A stretch of DNA of 9,272 bases from the NCBI GenBank assembly GCA_030045175.1, contig JASIBM010000241.1, positions 1 through 9,272 on the forward strand, read 5' to 3'. The notes beneath the pieces were generated by a model, which was not told the origin of the DNA, did not search any database, and saw nothing but the letters and a program-made list of their open reading frames with translations. Of this stretch, positions 1-5,995 are shown piece by piece. The position numbers and the translations under genes were made by a program. How positions within the stretch are numbered: position 1 is the first letter of the stretch; every line of letters begins with the position of its first letter. This stretch comes from Streptosporangiaceae bacterium (GTDB taxonomy: Bacteria; Actinomycetota; Actinomycetes; Streptosporangiales; Streptosporangiaceae).

Positions 1-732
1 TCATCGGCTCTCCTGACCGTCGTCGGCCTCATGCTCGCGTGCGCCGGCCCCGCCATCGCGTCCATCGCGTCCGCCGCGCCCGCCGCGTCGATGTGCACGG
101 TATCCAACGGCGGCTTGTGCACCTTCGGTCGCTGGATCGTCTACAACAACACCTGGGGCCCCACGCCCGGCCAGTACGTCGTGCACGCTCATGGCCCAGG
201 CGACTGGAGCGTCACCGCCGACCAGAACGGCGGGGGCGGATGCGGCGGCTGCGCCGTCGAAGCGTACGAATCGGCGCAGTGGAATTACGAGAACCGGCCT
301 TACTCCTCGATCAGGGACCTGTGGAGCAGCTTCAGCCAGACGATGCCCACGGGGTCGCTGGACGAGAACAAGGTCGACGCCGAAGCGGACTACGACATGT
401 TCATCAAGGGCCGCGATACCAACGAGGTCATGGTCTGGGTGGACAACCAGGGCCAGACCCCGGCGGGTTCACGTCACGGGGTCGCCGTGATCCGCGGGCA
501 GCGGTTCGCCTTGTACATCGACGGTCAGGTCAAGACCTTCGTGCTTGAGCGGAACGAGACCAGCGGCACGGTCTATTACTTCGCGGTTCTCACCTGGCTC
601 CACACGCACAACATGCTGGCCGCCACCGACGTACTGAAGCAGTTCAACTTCGGCTGGGAGATCTGCGACACCGGCGGGATAGCCCGAACCTTCACCGTCC
701 ATCGCCTGATCCTGCACCAGTCATTCAGCTGA
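1..732 (+). CDS. Secreted GH12-like (endoglucanase-fold) protein, 5' end missing
   Basis: The frame is already open at base 1, so the true start lies before the window. The visible N-terminus (SSALLTVVGLMLACAGPAIA, then an Ala-rich stretch) is the hydrophobic core of a signal peptide, with possible cleavage near the APAAS segment. Numbering from the ATG at base 31, the mature part matches the layout of glycoside hydrolase family 12, a concanavalin-like beta sandwich that cuts beta-1,4-glucans. It has an N-terminal VYNNTWG segment (38-43), a VEAYES stretch (76-81), NEVMVWVDN with Glu132 where the GH12 nucleophile sits, and FGWEICDTGG with Glu210 where the acid/base sits. Cys71 and Cys74 lie in a Gly-rich loop, and Cys22, Cys30 and Cys212 could also form disulfides. 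The family call rests on remembered motifs. Actinomycetes have many GH12-like proteins with no measured activity, so xyloglucan or cellulose cleavage is inference. No neighbour suggests a polysaccharide cluster. Confidence 0.75.
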   Translation, partial: SSALLTVVGLMLACAGPAIASIASAAPAASMCTVSNGGLCTFGRWIVYNNTWGPTPGQYVVHAHGPGDWSVTADQNGGGGCGGCAVEAYESAQWNYENRPYSSIRDLWSSFSQTMPTGSLDENKVDAEADYDMFIKGRDTNEVMVWVDNQGQTPAGSRHGVAVIRGQRFALYIDGQVKTFVLERNETSGTVYYFAVLTWLHTHNMLAATDVLKQFNFGWEICDTGGIARTFTVHRLILHQSFS

Positions 733-764
733 CCGGCGCGCTCGCCAGGGGGGTGCACCGGGCG

Positions 765-802
765 GCTGGCATGCCCCAGGCCGAGACGCGCGGGGTGCCA
801 GC
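765..802 (+). terminator. Hairpin after the GH12-like gene
   Basis: GCTGGCA (765-771) pairs with TGCCAGC (796-802), and CCCC (774-777) pairs with GGGG (792-795) after a 2-nt bulge, closing a 14-nt loop. It begins 33 nt after the stop codon. There is no U-tract, which is usual for actinobacterial intrinsic terminators. Position and stem strength support the role; termination itself is inferred. Confidence 0.45.
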
Positions 803-805
803 GGC

Positions 806-832
806 GGTCCGCGTAAGCGGAGTCAGCGGACC
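806..832 (+). terminator. Second hairpin in tandem after the GH12-like gene
   Basis: GGTCCGC (806-812) pairs perfectly with GCGGACC (826-832) across a 13-nt loop. An alternative fold, CCGC-GTAA-GCGG (809-820), gives a GNRA-type tetraloop. Only 3 nt separate it from the preceding hairpin, so the two could act as a tandem terminator. No T-run follows. Confidence 0.35.
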
Positions 833-847
833 AGATGGCGTCGCTGG

Positions 848-865
848 AATTACACGGGTGTAGTT
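848..865. promoter_or_regulatory. Candidate operator dyad TACAC-GG-GTGTA
   Basis: TACAC (851-855) and GTGTA (858-862) form a perfect inverted repeat around two G bases. One mismatched pair further out, the AA at 848-849 pairs with the TT at 864-865. It lies 39 bp before the TAGTCT box at 902, where an activator or repressor site could sit. No regulator can be assigned. The dyad is short, so chance is possible. Confidence 0.25.
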
Positions 866-901
866 CGGCGCGCGGTCTATCCATGCTGGCAGGGGCCGGG
901 A

Positions 902-907
902 TAGTCT
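902..907 (+). promoter_or_regulatory. Possible leaderless promoter, -10 box TAGTCT
   Basis: TAGTCT fits the actinobacterial -10 pattern TANNNT, and the ATG at 914 starts 6 nt after it. That spacing is typical of transcripts that begin at or next to the start codon. No clear -35 box is visible 16-19 bp upstream, where the sequence is GC-rich. The box also lies within a 7-bp hairpin, GCCGGGA-TAGTC-TCCCGGC (895-913). The hairpin would be lost from the RNA if transcription starts at 914. Confidence 0.35.
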
Positions 908-913
908 CCCGGC

Positions 914-937
914 ATGATCACCCTGCGGCGCTTCTAG
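914..937 (+). CDS. Possible 7-codon leaderless upstream ORF (MITLRRF)
   Basis: ATG ATC ACC CTG CGG CGC TTC TAG encodes MITLRRF. Its only support is the TAGTCT box 6 nt before the ATG. If translated, it would be a leader peptide at the 5' end of the RNA that runs toward the acidic microprotein 300 nt downstream. The two consecutive Arg codons could make it sensitive to translation conditions, but I see no convincing attenuator tied directly to it. A chance ORF of this length is quite likely. Confidence 0.22.
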   Translation: MITLRRF

Positions 938-1112
938 CGCTTGCCGCCGATGCTCTCCCACGCGGTCCGGCTGCCTCTGCTCAACAGTCCCATTGCAGGG
1001 ACGACCTCGTTCGACGCCCGGTTGGCTCGCCATAGCGTCGGCTCCTTTATCGGCCGTGACGTGCTTCGCCACGAGCGCCTGGTCCGCTTCGGCTACCTGA
1101 AACAGTTACCGA

Positions 1113-1130
1113 TCGCGCTTTGCAGCGCGA
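1113..1130 (+). other. Leader hairpin 1
   Basis: TCGCGCT (1113-1119) pairs perfectly with AGCGCGA (1124-1130) around the tetraloop TTGC. It lies about 110 nt before the microprotein start, in the presumed 5' leader. The function is unknown. Confidence 0.35.
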
Positions 1131-1135
1131 GCGCG

Positions 1136-1167
1136 CCGTCGTCGCCCAACTCGCGGGCAGGCGACGG
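1136..1167 (+). other. Leader hairpin 2
   Basis: CCGTCG (1136-1141) pairs with CGACGG (1162-1167). Inside it, GCCC (1144-1147) pairs with GGGC (1155-1158), leaving a small internal loop and a 7-nt apical loop. It follows leader hairpin 1 after 5 nt and ends about 55 nt before the ribosome binding site, leaving that site unpaired in this fold. A regulatory role is inference, since GC-rich DNA forms such stems readily. Confidence 0.3.
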
Positions 1168-1222
1168 TCGTGGTGCCTGCGACCGCCCGCATGCGCGCTG
1201 CAACCCAGCCCTACTACGCAGC

Positions 1223-1233
1223 AAAGGAGGTGA
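1223..1233 (+). promoter_or_regulatory. Unusually strong Shine-Dalgarno sequence of the acidic microprotein
   Basis: AAAGGAGGTGA matches essentially the whole anti-Shine-Dalgarno tail of 16S rRNA. The GGAGG core ends 8 nt before the ATG at 1239, the ideal spacing. It is the strongest ribosome binding site in the window. It also decides the start, because the in-frame GTG at 1230 lies inside it. Confidence 0.75.
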
Positions 1234-1238
1234 ACGAG

Positions 1239-1331
1239 ATGAGCGAAGAGGAGGCCGCAGCCGAGCCCGAGGAGGAGTCGCAGGAGGAAGCCGGCGAGGC
1301 CGAGGAGGGCGAGAGCGAGGACAGCGAGTAA
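1239..1331 (+). CDS. 30-residue highly acidic microprotein, unknown function
   Basis: ATG to TAA encodes 30 residues beginning MSEEEAAAEP and ending EGESEDSE. By count it has 15 Glu and 1 Asp, no Lys, Arg or His, and the remainder is mostly Ser, Ala and Gly. It has no hydrophobic stretch, no Cys and no Gly-Gly ending, so it is neither a membrane peptide, a lanthipeptide-type precursor nor Pup-like. About 26 of the 29 codons after the ATG end in G or C, as in the neighbouring genes. Support for a real gene is the near-complete Shine-Dalgarno match with 8-nt spacing and a perfect 12-bp hairpin 42 nt after the stop. The product should be disordered and strongly negative. It could bind a basic protein, RNA-binding protein or cations, but none of this is shown. 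I do not recognise a family. A chance Glu-rich repeat of GAG codons remains the main alternative. Confidence 0.6.
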   Translation: MSEEEAAAEPEEESQEEAGEAEEGESEDSE

Positions 1332-1373
1332 GCACGCAGCCAGTCACCGAGGACAACGACTGGGGGCATGACG

Positions 1374-1404
1374 GGCGCCGGGCCTAGGTAGCAGGCCCGG
1401 CGCC
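1374..1404 (+). terminator. Perfect 12-bp hairpin after the acidic microprotein
   Basis: GGCGCCGGGCCT (1374-1385) pairs with AGGCCCGGCGCC (1393-1404) without mismatch around a 7-nt loop. It starts 42 nt past the microprotein stop. There is no T-run on either strand, as is common for actinobacterial terminators. It could act in both directions. Confidence 0.6.
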
Positions 1405-1455
1405 ACCCGCCCAGCGCACGACCCGGGCTGGCCGAGCCGATCGCGAAAGCAAGGC

Positions 1456-1512
1456 ACTGTCGTTTATACCAATAACAAAGTAGTTTCGTAAATAGTTACT
1501 GGTTTTGGCTGC
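1456..1512. other. AT-rich intergenic island
   Basis: Bases 1460-1510 are strikingly AT-rich for this genome and encode nothing. The segment contains AACAAAGTAGTTTCGTAAAT and, shortly after, AGTTAC. It shares ACAAAGTA and AAGTAGTTTC with the HxlR/MFS intergenic region near 7624-7631 and 7676-7685 (the second on the opposite strand). On the minus strand, TATAAA (rc of 1463-1468) could be a -10 box firing leftward toward the hairpin at 1374-1404. Possible roles are a regulator site, a small-RNA promoter or a remnant of foreign DNA. Confidence 0.35.
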
Positions 1513-1552
1513 CTTGACTTGTCATCGGCCGTATTGCTGCCGCGCGGCAGGT

Positions 1553-1568
1553 CGCGGTCATGACCGCG
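1553..1568. repeat. 16-bp perfect palindrome downstream of the PRC-barrel gene
   Basis: CGCGGTCATGACCGCG is a perfect palindrome with no spacer. It lies 34-49 nt beyond the PRC-barrel stop in the direction of transcription. The flanking GCCGCGCGGC just to its left can also pair with the CCGCGCGGCC on its right side, so larger alternative folds exist. It may end that transcript or be a protein-binding site; the sequence cannot decide. Confidence 0.4.
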
Positions 1569-1601
1569 CGGCCAGCCTTCGCCCGGCTAGCCCGCACGGC
1601 C

Positions 1602-1961
1602 TCAGTCGTGCTCGCGAATCCAGTGCGGCCGGCCGAACACGCGGCCGAGGACGTCATGCAGCTCGTGCCCGGAGTATTGCAGCGCATCCACGTGGTAAAC
1701 CGGCGGCCCGTCTGGCGCCGGAAGCTGAGCCGCTTCCGCATCGTCCAGGTCGGTCTCCAGGTGGCTGCGAGTGATCCGGGTGACCCGGTCAGCGTCGATG
1801 AAGCGCAAGCCGTGATGGGTAGCCACGACAACCCCGTCGAACAGGTCCAGATCCGGCACCTCCAGCACGTGCTCAAGCGTTCCGATCCTGGCGCCGGTAC
1901 TGCTCAGCACCGGCGTGCCCAGGACGGCACCCTGGTAGGAGACGGCAGTCTCTTCTGACAT
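1602..1961 (-). CDS. PRC-barrel domain protein
   Basis: This 119-residue protein carries a PRC-barrel, the small beta-barrel first known from photosynthetic reaction centre subunit H and also found in the ribosome-maturation factor RimM. The barrel covers roughly residues 11-65: GAVLGTPVLSSTGARIGTLE, a loop rich in Asp and Leu, then FDGVVVAT, GLRFIDADRVTRI. The C-terminal part (66-119) is acidic and ends in a basic/aromatic stretch, RPHWIREHD. There is no signal peptide or membrane span, so it is probably cytoplasmic. The ATG at 1961 follows an AGGTG-type ribosome site 5 nt away. It lies 92 bp downstream of the aldehyde dehydrogenase gene on the same strand, so the two may be co-transcribed. 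Stand-alone actinobacterial PRC-barrel proteins have no agreed function; a scaffold or sensor role is a guess. Confidence 0.8.
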   Translation of the reverse strand: MSEETAVSYQGAVLGTPVLSSTGARIGTLEHVLEVPDLDLFDGVVVATHHGLRFIDADRVTRITRSHLETDLDDAEAAQLPAPDGPPVYHVDALQYSGHELHDVLGRVFGRPHWIREHD

Positions 1962-2053
1962 GCCACACCTCGCCTTGCCGTGGTCACCTATCGCTCAGGG
2001 GAGCGTATCAAGCGCCAGCTCACGCGGTACCGGGCGAGGACAGCCGATCGCAG

Positions 2054-3433
2054 CTAGGCATCCGCTGGCTTGGTGTGAATGAGCTTCTTGTTCACGAACT
2101 CGTCGATGCCGAGCGGCCCGAGCTCGCGGCCCACGCCCGAGCGCTTGGTACCGCCGAACGGCAGCTCGGCGCCGCCGCCCTCGGTCCGGTTGATCCAGAC
2201 CATGCCGACCTCCAGCTGATCGGCCACCCGCGCGGCCAGCGCCTCGTCCGCCGTCCAGACCGAGCCGCCAAGCCCGAACGAGCTGGCGTTGGCCAGCAGC
2301 ACGGCCTCGTCGGCGTCCTTGACCCGGTACACCACCGCCGCCGGGCCGAACAACTCCTCGCTGAACGCCCGCATCGCCGGGGTAACCCCCGACAGCACCG
2401 TCGCCTCCACGAACGCGCCCGGCCGGTCGAGACGGTGCCCGCCGGTGTGCACGGTCGCGCCCTTGCTCACCGCGTCCTCGATCTGGGTCATCAGGTTGAC
2501 CGCCGCCTGCTCGGAGGACAGCGGCCCGTAGGTGACGCCGGCGTCCGTCGGGTCGCCGGTGACCTGCGCGGACATCAGCGACACGAACTCATTCATGAAG
2601 TCGTCGTAGACCGCGTCCGCCACGATCATCCGCTTCGCGGCGTTGCAGGCCTGGCCCGCGTTGGCCATCCGGGCGTGGACCGCGGCCTTCGCCACCGCGG
2701 CGATGTCCGGCGCGTCCAGCACGATGAACGGGTCCGAGCCGCCCAGCTCCAGCACCACCTTCTTGAGGTTCTGCCCGGCCGCGGCGGCAACCGCCGAGCC
2801 GGCCCGCTCGCTGCCAGTCACCGACACGCCGCAGATCCGCGGGTCGGCCACCATCGTGGCAACCTGCTCGTTGCTGGCAAAGACATTGATGTAGGCGTCG
2901 GCAGGCAGCCCGGCGTCGCGGAACATCTGCTCCATGGCCAGGGCCGACTCCGGGCACTGCGGCGCGTGCTTGAGCACCACCGTGTTACCGATCATCAGAT
3001 TGGGTGCCGCGAACCTGGCCACCTGGTAATACGGGTAATTCCACGGCATGATTCCGAGGATCGGGCCGATCGAGGTCCTGCGCACCACCGCGGTGCCCGG
3101 CGTATTGGATCGCAGCGGCTGATCCCTGAGCAGCTCGGCCGCGGTGTCCGCGTAGTACTTGTAGATCGACGCGGTGAACAGCACCTCGCCCGTTGCCTGC
3201 CGGGTCGGCTTGCCCATCTCCCTGGTGATGATCGCGCCGAGCTCGCCGGCCCGCTCCGCGTGCAGCTGACCGACGCGGGCCACGATATCGGACCGGCGGG
3301 CCATGCCGACGGTCTTCCAGGACGCGTAGCCACTCGCTGCCCTGGCTAGCAGATCGCTGATCTCGGCATCGCTGGCCGTCGGGTACTCGCTCTCGACCTT
3401 CCCGGTAGCCGGGTTGGTGACCTTATAACTCAT
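2054..3433 (-). CDS. gabD1: Succinate-semialdehyde dehydrogenase-type aldehyde dehydrogenase
   Basis: This 459-residue soluble enzyme of the NAD(P)-dependent aldehyde dehydrogenase superfamily oxidises an aldehyde to its acid through a Cys thiohemiacetal. Visible motifs, numbered from the ATG at 3433, are MPWNYP with the oxyanion Asn132, VVLKHAP with coenzyme-binding Lys155, VTGSE (205-209), LELGGSDPF with general-base Glu229, NAGQACNAAKR with catalytic Cys263, and EELFGP around 360. Length and the KHA(P) and GQACNAAKR versions of the motifs fit GabD1-type succinate-semialdehyde dehydrogenases of actinobacteria, which feed 4-aminobutyrate or alpha-ketoglutarate carbon into the TCA cycle. Substrate is inferred, and other short-chain aldehydes are possible. 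The start is the ATG at 3433, with GGAGG 8 nt upstream (3446-3442). The frame stays open to an ATG at 3481, but that adds 16 unlikely residues with no ribosome site. It is divergent from the FUSC gene, with a PRC-barrel gene downstream. Confidence 0.9.
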   Translation of the reverse strand: MSYKVTNPATGKVESEYPTASDAEISDLLARAASGYASWKTVGMARRSDIVARVGQLHAERAGELGAIITREMGKPTRQATGEVLFTASIYKYYADTAAELLRDQPLRSNTPGTAVVRRTSIGPILGIMPWNYPYYQVARFAAPNLMIGNTVVLKHAPQCPESALAMEQMFRDAGLPADAYINVFASNEQVATMVADPRICGVSVTGSERAGSAVAAAAGQNLKKVVLELGGSDPFIVLDAPDIAAVAKAAVHARMANAGQACNAAKRMIVADAVYDDFMNEFVSLMSAQVTGDPTDAGVTYGPLSSEQAAVNLMTQIEDAVSKGATVHTGGHRLDRPGAFVEATVLSGVTPAMRAFSEELFGPAAVVYRVKDADEAVLLANASSFGLGGSVWTADEALAARVADQLEVGMVWINRTEGGGAELPFGGTKRSGVGRELGPLGIDEFVNKKLIHTKPADA

Positions 3434-3624
3434 GCTGGCAGCCTCCGTGACCCACGATCCCGCGCAGTTCGCATCGAGCATGTGGTCTCATTCTCGCGTA
3501 CCAGGCCGCTCGCAGTGAACACAGGCTGCCCTGCTGAGGAAACCCGCCGCGATCCGCACCAGGAACGGTTGCCGCGAGCGAATAACCTGAATGCCGGGGC
3601 TGGCTCGCGGCCAGGGCTGACTCT

Positions 3625-3640
3625 TAGAGTTGCCAGGGTG
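3625..3640 (+). promoter_or_regulatory. Leaderless-type promoter of the FUSC gene
   Basis: TAGAGT (3625-3630) is a good actinobacterial -10 box. The GTG start codon at 3638 begins after 7 more bases, so transcription would start at the first base of the codon. No convincing -35 box is seen upstream. There is no good Shine-Dalgarno before this GTG, which is consistent with leaderless translation. Confidence 0.5.
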
Positions 3641-5995
3641 TCGGCATCCAGCAGCACGGTGCGCTACCTGCGGCGCCCGCGGCCGAGCGACCCATCGGGA
3701 GCTCCGCCGAGCGCCGCGCGGGGCGGGCAGCGGCCGTGGTGGAAGCCGGCGTGGTCGGTTCCCGCCGCGATGCGGGCCGCGCGGGCCACGATCGTCATTC
3801 CCGCGCTGTTCGCACTGGCCTATAAGGGCGCTGGCAACCTGCAGATGGCGCTGTTCGCGACGTTCGGCGGGTTCGCGACGCTGGTGCTTGCCGACTTCGG
3901 CGGGACGCGCAAGGACAAGCTCGTGGCGCACGCCGGCCTGGCGGTAGCGGGCAGCGTCTTGCTCACCATCGGCACCTTGGCCAGCACGGTCGCGTGGATC
4001 GCCGCCCTGGTGACCATTCCGGTGGCGTTCGCGGTCTTCTTCGCGGGCGTGATCGGGCCGAACGCGGCGTCTGGCGTCACCGCGGCGCTGCTCGCGTATG
4101 TGCTGCCGGTCGCCTCGGCCGGCGGCGCCGCGACGATCCCCGGCCGGCTGGCCGGCTGGTGGCTGGCGTCGGCCGCAGGTACGGTCGCGGTGCTGCTGCT
4201 GTCCCCGCGGCCGGCCGGTGACCGGCTGCGAGCCCGCGCCGCCACCTTGGCCCGGGAGCTCGCGGCCAGCATCGAGAATGGCTCGCGGGGCGAGGTAACG
4301 AGCATGGCGGCGGTGGCCGAGGCCAAGAACGCCCTGCTGAGCACGTTCAGCGCCGCGCCGTTCCGGCCGACCGGGCTCGCGGCCGCCGACCAGGGCCTGA
4401 GCGCGCTCGTCGAGGTGCTCGAGTGGTGCGGGACGCTGGTCGCCGACACCTTCGACGGGCACCTCGACCTGGCCCGCACCTCCGCCGCCGACCGGGAACT
4501 GCTGGCCACGGTGGCCCGCGTGCTTGGAGCCACCGCGACGGTGCTGAGCGGCGGCGATGCCAGGCCAGACCTCGCCGCCCTGGAGCTTGCGCGCGCCGCT
4601 TCCGCCGCGCGCATGCGCGAAACGGACGACGTGCCCACGGCTGACGCGGACACCGGCGACGTCGCGGACGCCGGGATCGGCGTGACCGCCGCGCTCGCCG
4701 TGCACGCGCAGACGCTCGCCGTCGCGACCCGCAATGCGGCCGAGGACGCGCTGATCGCGAGCAGGCGCGCCACCCCGGCTACGATCGCGAGGGAACGCCG
4801 CCGGTGGTACGGCGAAAGCGACGGCATCGCCGTCCGGGCGACCGACGATGACGAGACGGGCGTGCGGCAGAGGGCAGAGCGCGGCCAGGCCAGCCTGCTG
4901 GGCGCGACGGGCGTAGTGAGCAGGCACGCCAGCCTTCGCTCGGTGCTGTTCCTGAACAGCGCGCGCGGGGCGGTTGCCCTGGCGGCAGCGGTCGCTGTCG
5001 CGGACGTCTCTGGCGTCCAGCACGCGTTCTGGGTGGTGCTCGGCACGCTGTCGGTGCTGCGCACGAACGCGTCGGCGACCGGTGCCACCGCGCTGCGCGC
5101 GCTGGCAGGCACGGTGGCCGGGTTCATCGTCGGGGCGGCGCTGCTGCTTGCCATCGGGACAGGCCAGACCTCGCTGTGGGTGGCGCTGCCGATCGCGGTG
5201 CTCGTCGCGTCGTACGCACCAGGAACCGCCCCGTTCGCCGTCGGGCAGGCCGCGTTCACCGTGACCGTGCTGGTGATCTTCAACCTCCTCGTCCCGATCG
5301 GCTGGAAGGTCGGCGTGCTCAGGATCGAGGACGTCGCGATCGGGACCGCGGTCAGCCTCGTCGTCGGCGTGCTGTTCTGGCCCCGCGGCGCGGGCTCGGT
5401 TGTCGGCGACGACCTCGCGGACGCCTTCCGCACCGGCGGCGCGTACCTGACCCAGGCCGTGGACTGGGTGCTCGGAGAGCGTGCCACGGCACCGGACGCC
5501 GCCGCCGCCGTCATCGCAGGGAACAGGCTCGACGACGCGCTGCGCGGCTTCCTTGCCGAGCAAGGCTCCAAGCGGATGAACAGGGCCGACCTGTCCACGC
5601 TCGTGATGGCGTCGCTGCGGCTGCGGCTGACCGCGCACACGCTGGCAGGCCTGCGCCGCATCCCTGCGACTTCACAAGGCAAGCGGAATGCTCCCCGGTC
5701 GCGCTACGACGACGGCATCCGGGCGGAACTTCGCGGCGCTGCGTCCCTGCTGTCCGGGTTCTACGGTCAGATGGCAACCGCGGTCGGGCGGCCCGCCAGG
5801 GCCACGGCGGGGACGGACGTGGCCGTTATCCCTGTGACCTTCCCGCCGGGCGCGCTCGCGGCCGGACCGGTCGCGCGGCACCCGCGCCTGATGTGGGTAC
5901 GGGAGCACCTTTACCACCTGAGCGAGCACACCGGGGCGCTGGCCGGGCCAGCCGCGCGCATCGCAGAGGTGCGCCGCCGTCCCTGGTGGCGCTAG
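3638..5995 (+). CDS. FUSC family membrane protein (two-module, aromatic-acid-exporter-like)
   Basis: From the GTG at 3638 this gives 785 residues with the duplicated layout of FUSC-type proteins, a group that includes the AaeB aromatic acid efflux pump and plant fusaric-acid-resistance relatives. After a basic, Pro-rich N-terminus (1-44) comes a first membrane module of about six helices (roughly 50-190). A long, charged, Ala-rich cytoplasmic segment follows (about 191-430), then a second module (about 436-585) with HAFWVVLGTLSVLRTNASAT and VGVLFWPRGAG, typical of the FUSC_2 domain, and a soluble C-terminus. Transport of aromatic acids is a family-based guess. The GTG is preferred to the upstream in-frame ATG at 3482 because a TAGAGT box lies 7 nt before it and because the extra 52 residues are polar and unlike a membrane-protein start. 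The gene is divergent from the dehydrogenase and convergent with the small membrane protein, 25 bp apart. Confidence 0.85.
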   Translation: MSASSSTVRYLRRPRPSDPSGAPPSAARGGQRPWWKPAWSVPAAMRAARATIVIPALFALAYKGAGNLQMALFATFGGFATLVLADFGGTRKDKLVAHAGLAVAGSVLLTIGTLASTVAWIAALVTIPVAFAVFFAGVIGPNAASGVTAALLAYVLPVASAGGAATIPGRLAGWWLASAAGTVAVLLLSPRPAGDRLRARAATLARELAASIENGSRGEVTSMAAVAEAKNALLSTFSAAPFRPTGLAAADQGLSALVEVLEWCGTLVADTFDGHLDLARTSAADRELLATVARVLGATATVLSGGDARPDLAALELARAASAARMRETDDVPTADADTGDVADAGIGVTAALAVHAQTLAVATRNAAEDALIASRRATPATIARERRRWYGESDGIAVRATDDDETGVRQRAERGQASLLGATGVVSRHASLRSVLFLNSARGAVALAAAVAVADVSGVQHAFWVVLGTLSVLRTNASATGATALRALAGTVAGFIVGAALLLAIGTGQTSLWVALPIAVLVASYAPGTAPFAVGQAAFTVTVLVIFNLLVPIGWKVGVLRIEDVAIGTAVSLVVGVLFWPRGAGSVVGDDLADAFRTGGAYLTQAVDWVLGERATAPDAAAAVIAGNRLDDALRGFLAEQGSKRMNRADLSTLVMASLRLRLTAHTLAGLRRIPATSQGKRNAPRSRYDDGIRAELRGAASLLSGFYGQMATAVGRPARATAGTDVAVIPVTFPPGALAAGPVARHPRLMWVREHLYHLSEHTGALAGPAARIAEVRRRPWWR

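Larger units (their letters stand above)
733..1238. other. 506-bp gene-poor region: terminators, possible promoter and structured leader
   Basis: No reading frame here resembles a protein family I know. The open frames are short, and none has both a good ribosome binding site and a sensible composition. From left to right it holds the two hairpins after the GH12-like gene, a 12-bp dyad at 851-862, a TAGTCT box at 902-907 with a 7-codon ORF just after it, two hairpins at 1113-1167, and the strong ribosome binding site of the acidic microprotein at 1223-1233. The simplest reading is a terminator region followed by a long 5' leader of about 325 nt for the microprotein. One frame (949 onward) stays open for over 400 bases, but its product becomes an Arg/Gly-rich shadow where it overlaps the microprotein, so I do not call it. 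Confidence 0.5.

Noticed and set aside
1239..1331. Microprotein as a Pup-like protein or a ribosomally made peptide precursor
   Set aside because: It lacks a Gly-Gly-Gln/Glu C-terminus, Cys, core-peptide features and any nearby modification, proteasome or transporter genes.
941..1387. 148-codon plus-strand frame across the gap and the microprotein
   Set aside because: It starts at a TTG or ATG with no ribosome site, and its C-terminal half is an Arg/Gly shadow of the GAG-rich microprotein frame. The first 60 residues match nothing I know; a decayed gene cannot be fully excluded.
1456..1568. AT-rich island plus palindrome as an attachment site or mobile-element end
   Set aside because: There is no tRNA, integrase, transposase, target duplication or matching end elsewhere in the window.
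2075..3349. 424-codon plus-strand frame antisense to the aldehyde dehydrogenase
   Set aside because: It overlaps a gene with complete catalytic motifs, and its product is Arg/His-rich without any recognisable fold.
3488..5682. Two very long minus-strand open frames (716 and 620 codons) antisense to the FUSC gene
   Set aside because: They are by-products of the high-GC codon pattern of the FUSC gene. Their products are Arg/Gly/His-rich or Ala/Ser/Thr-rich with no domain, and no ribosome site was found.
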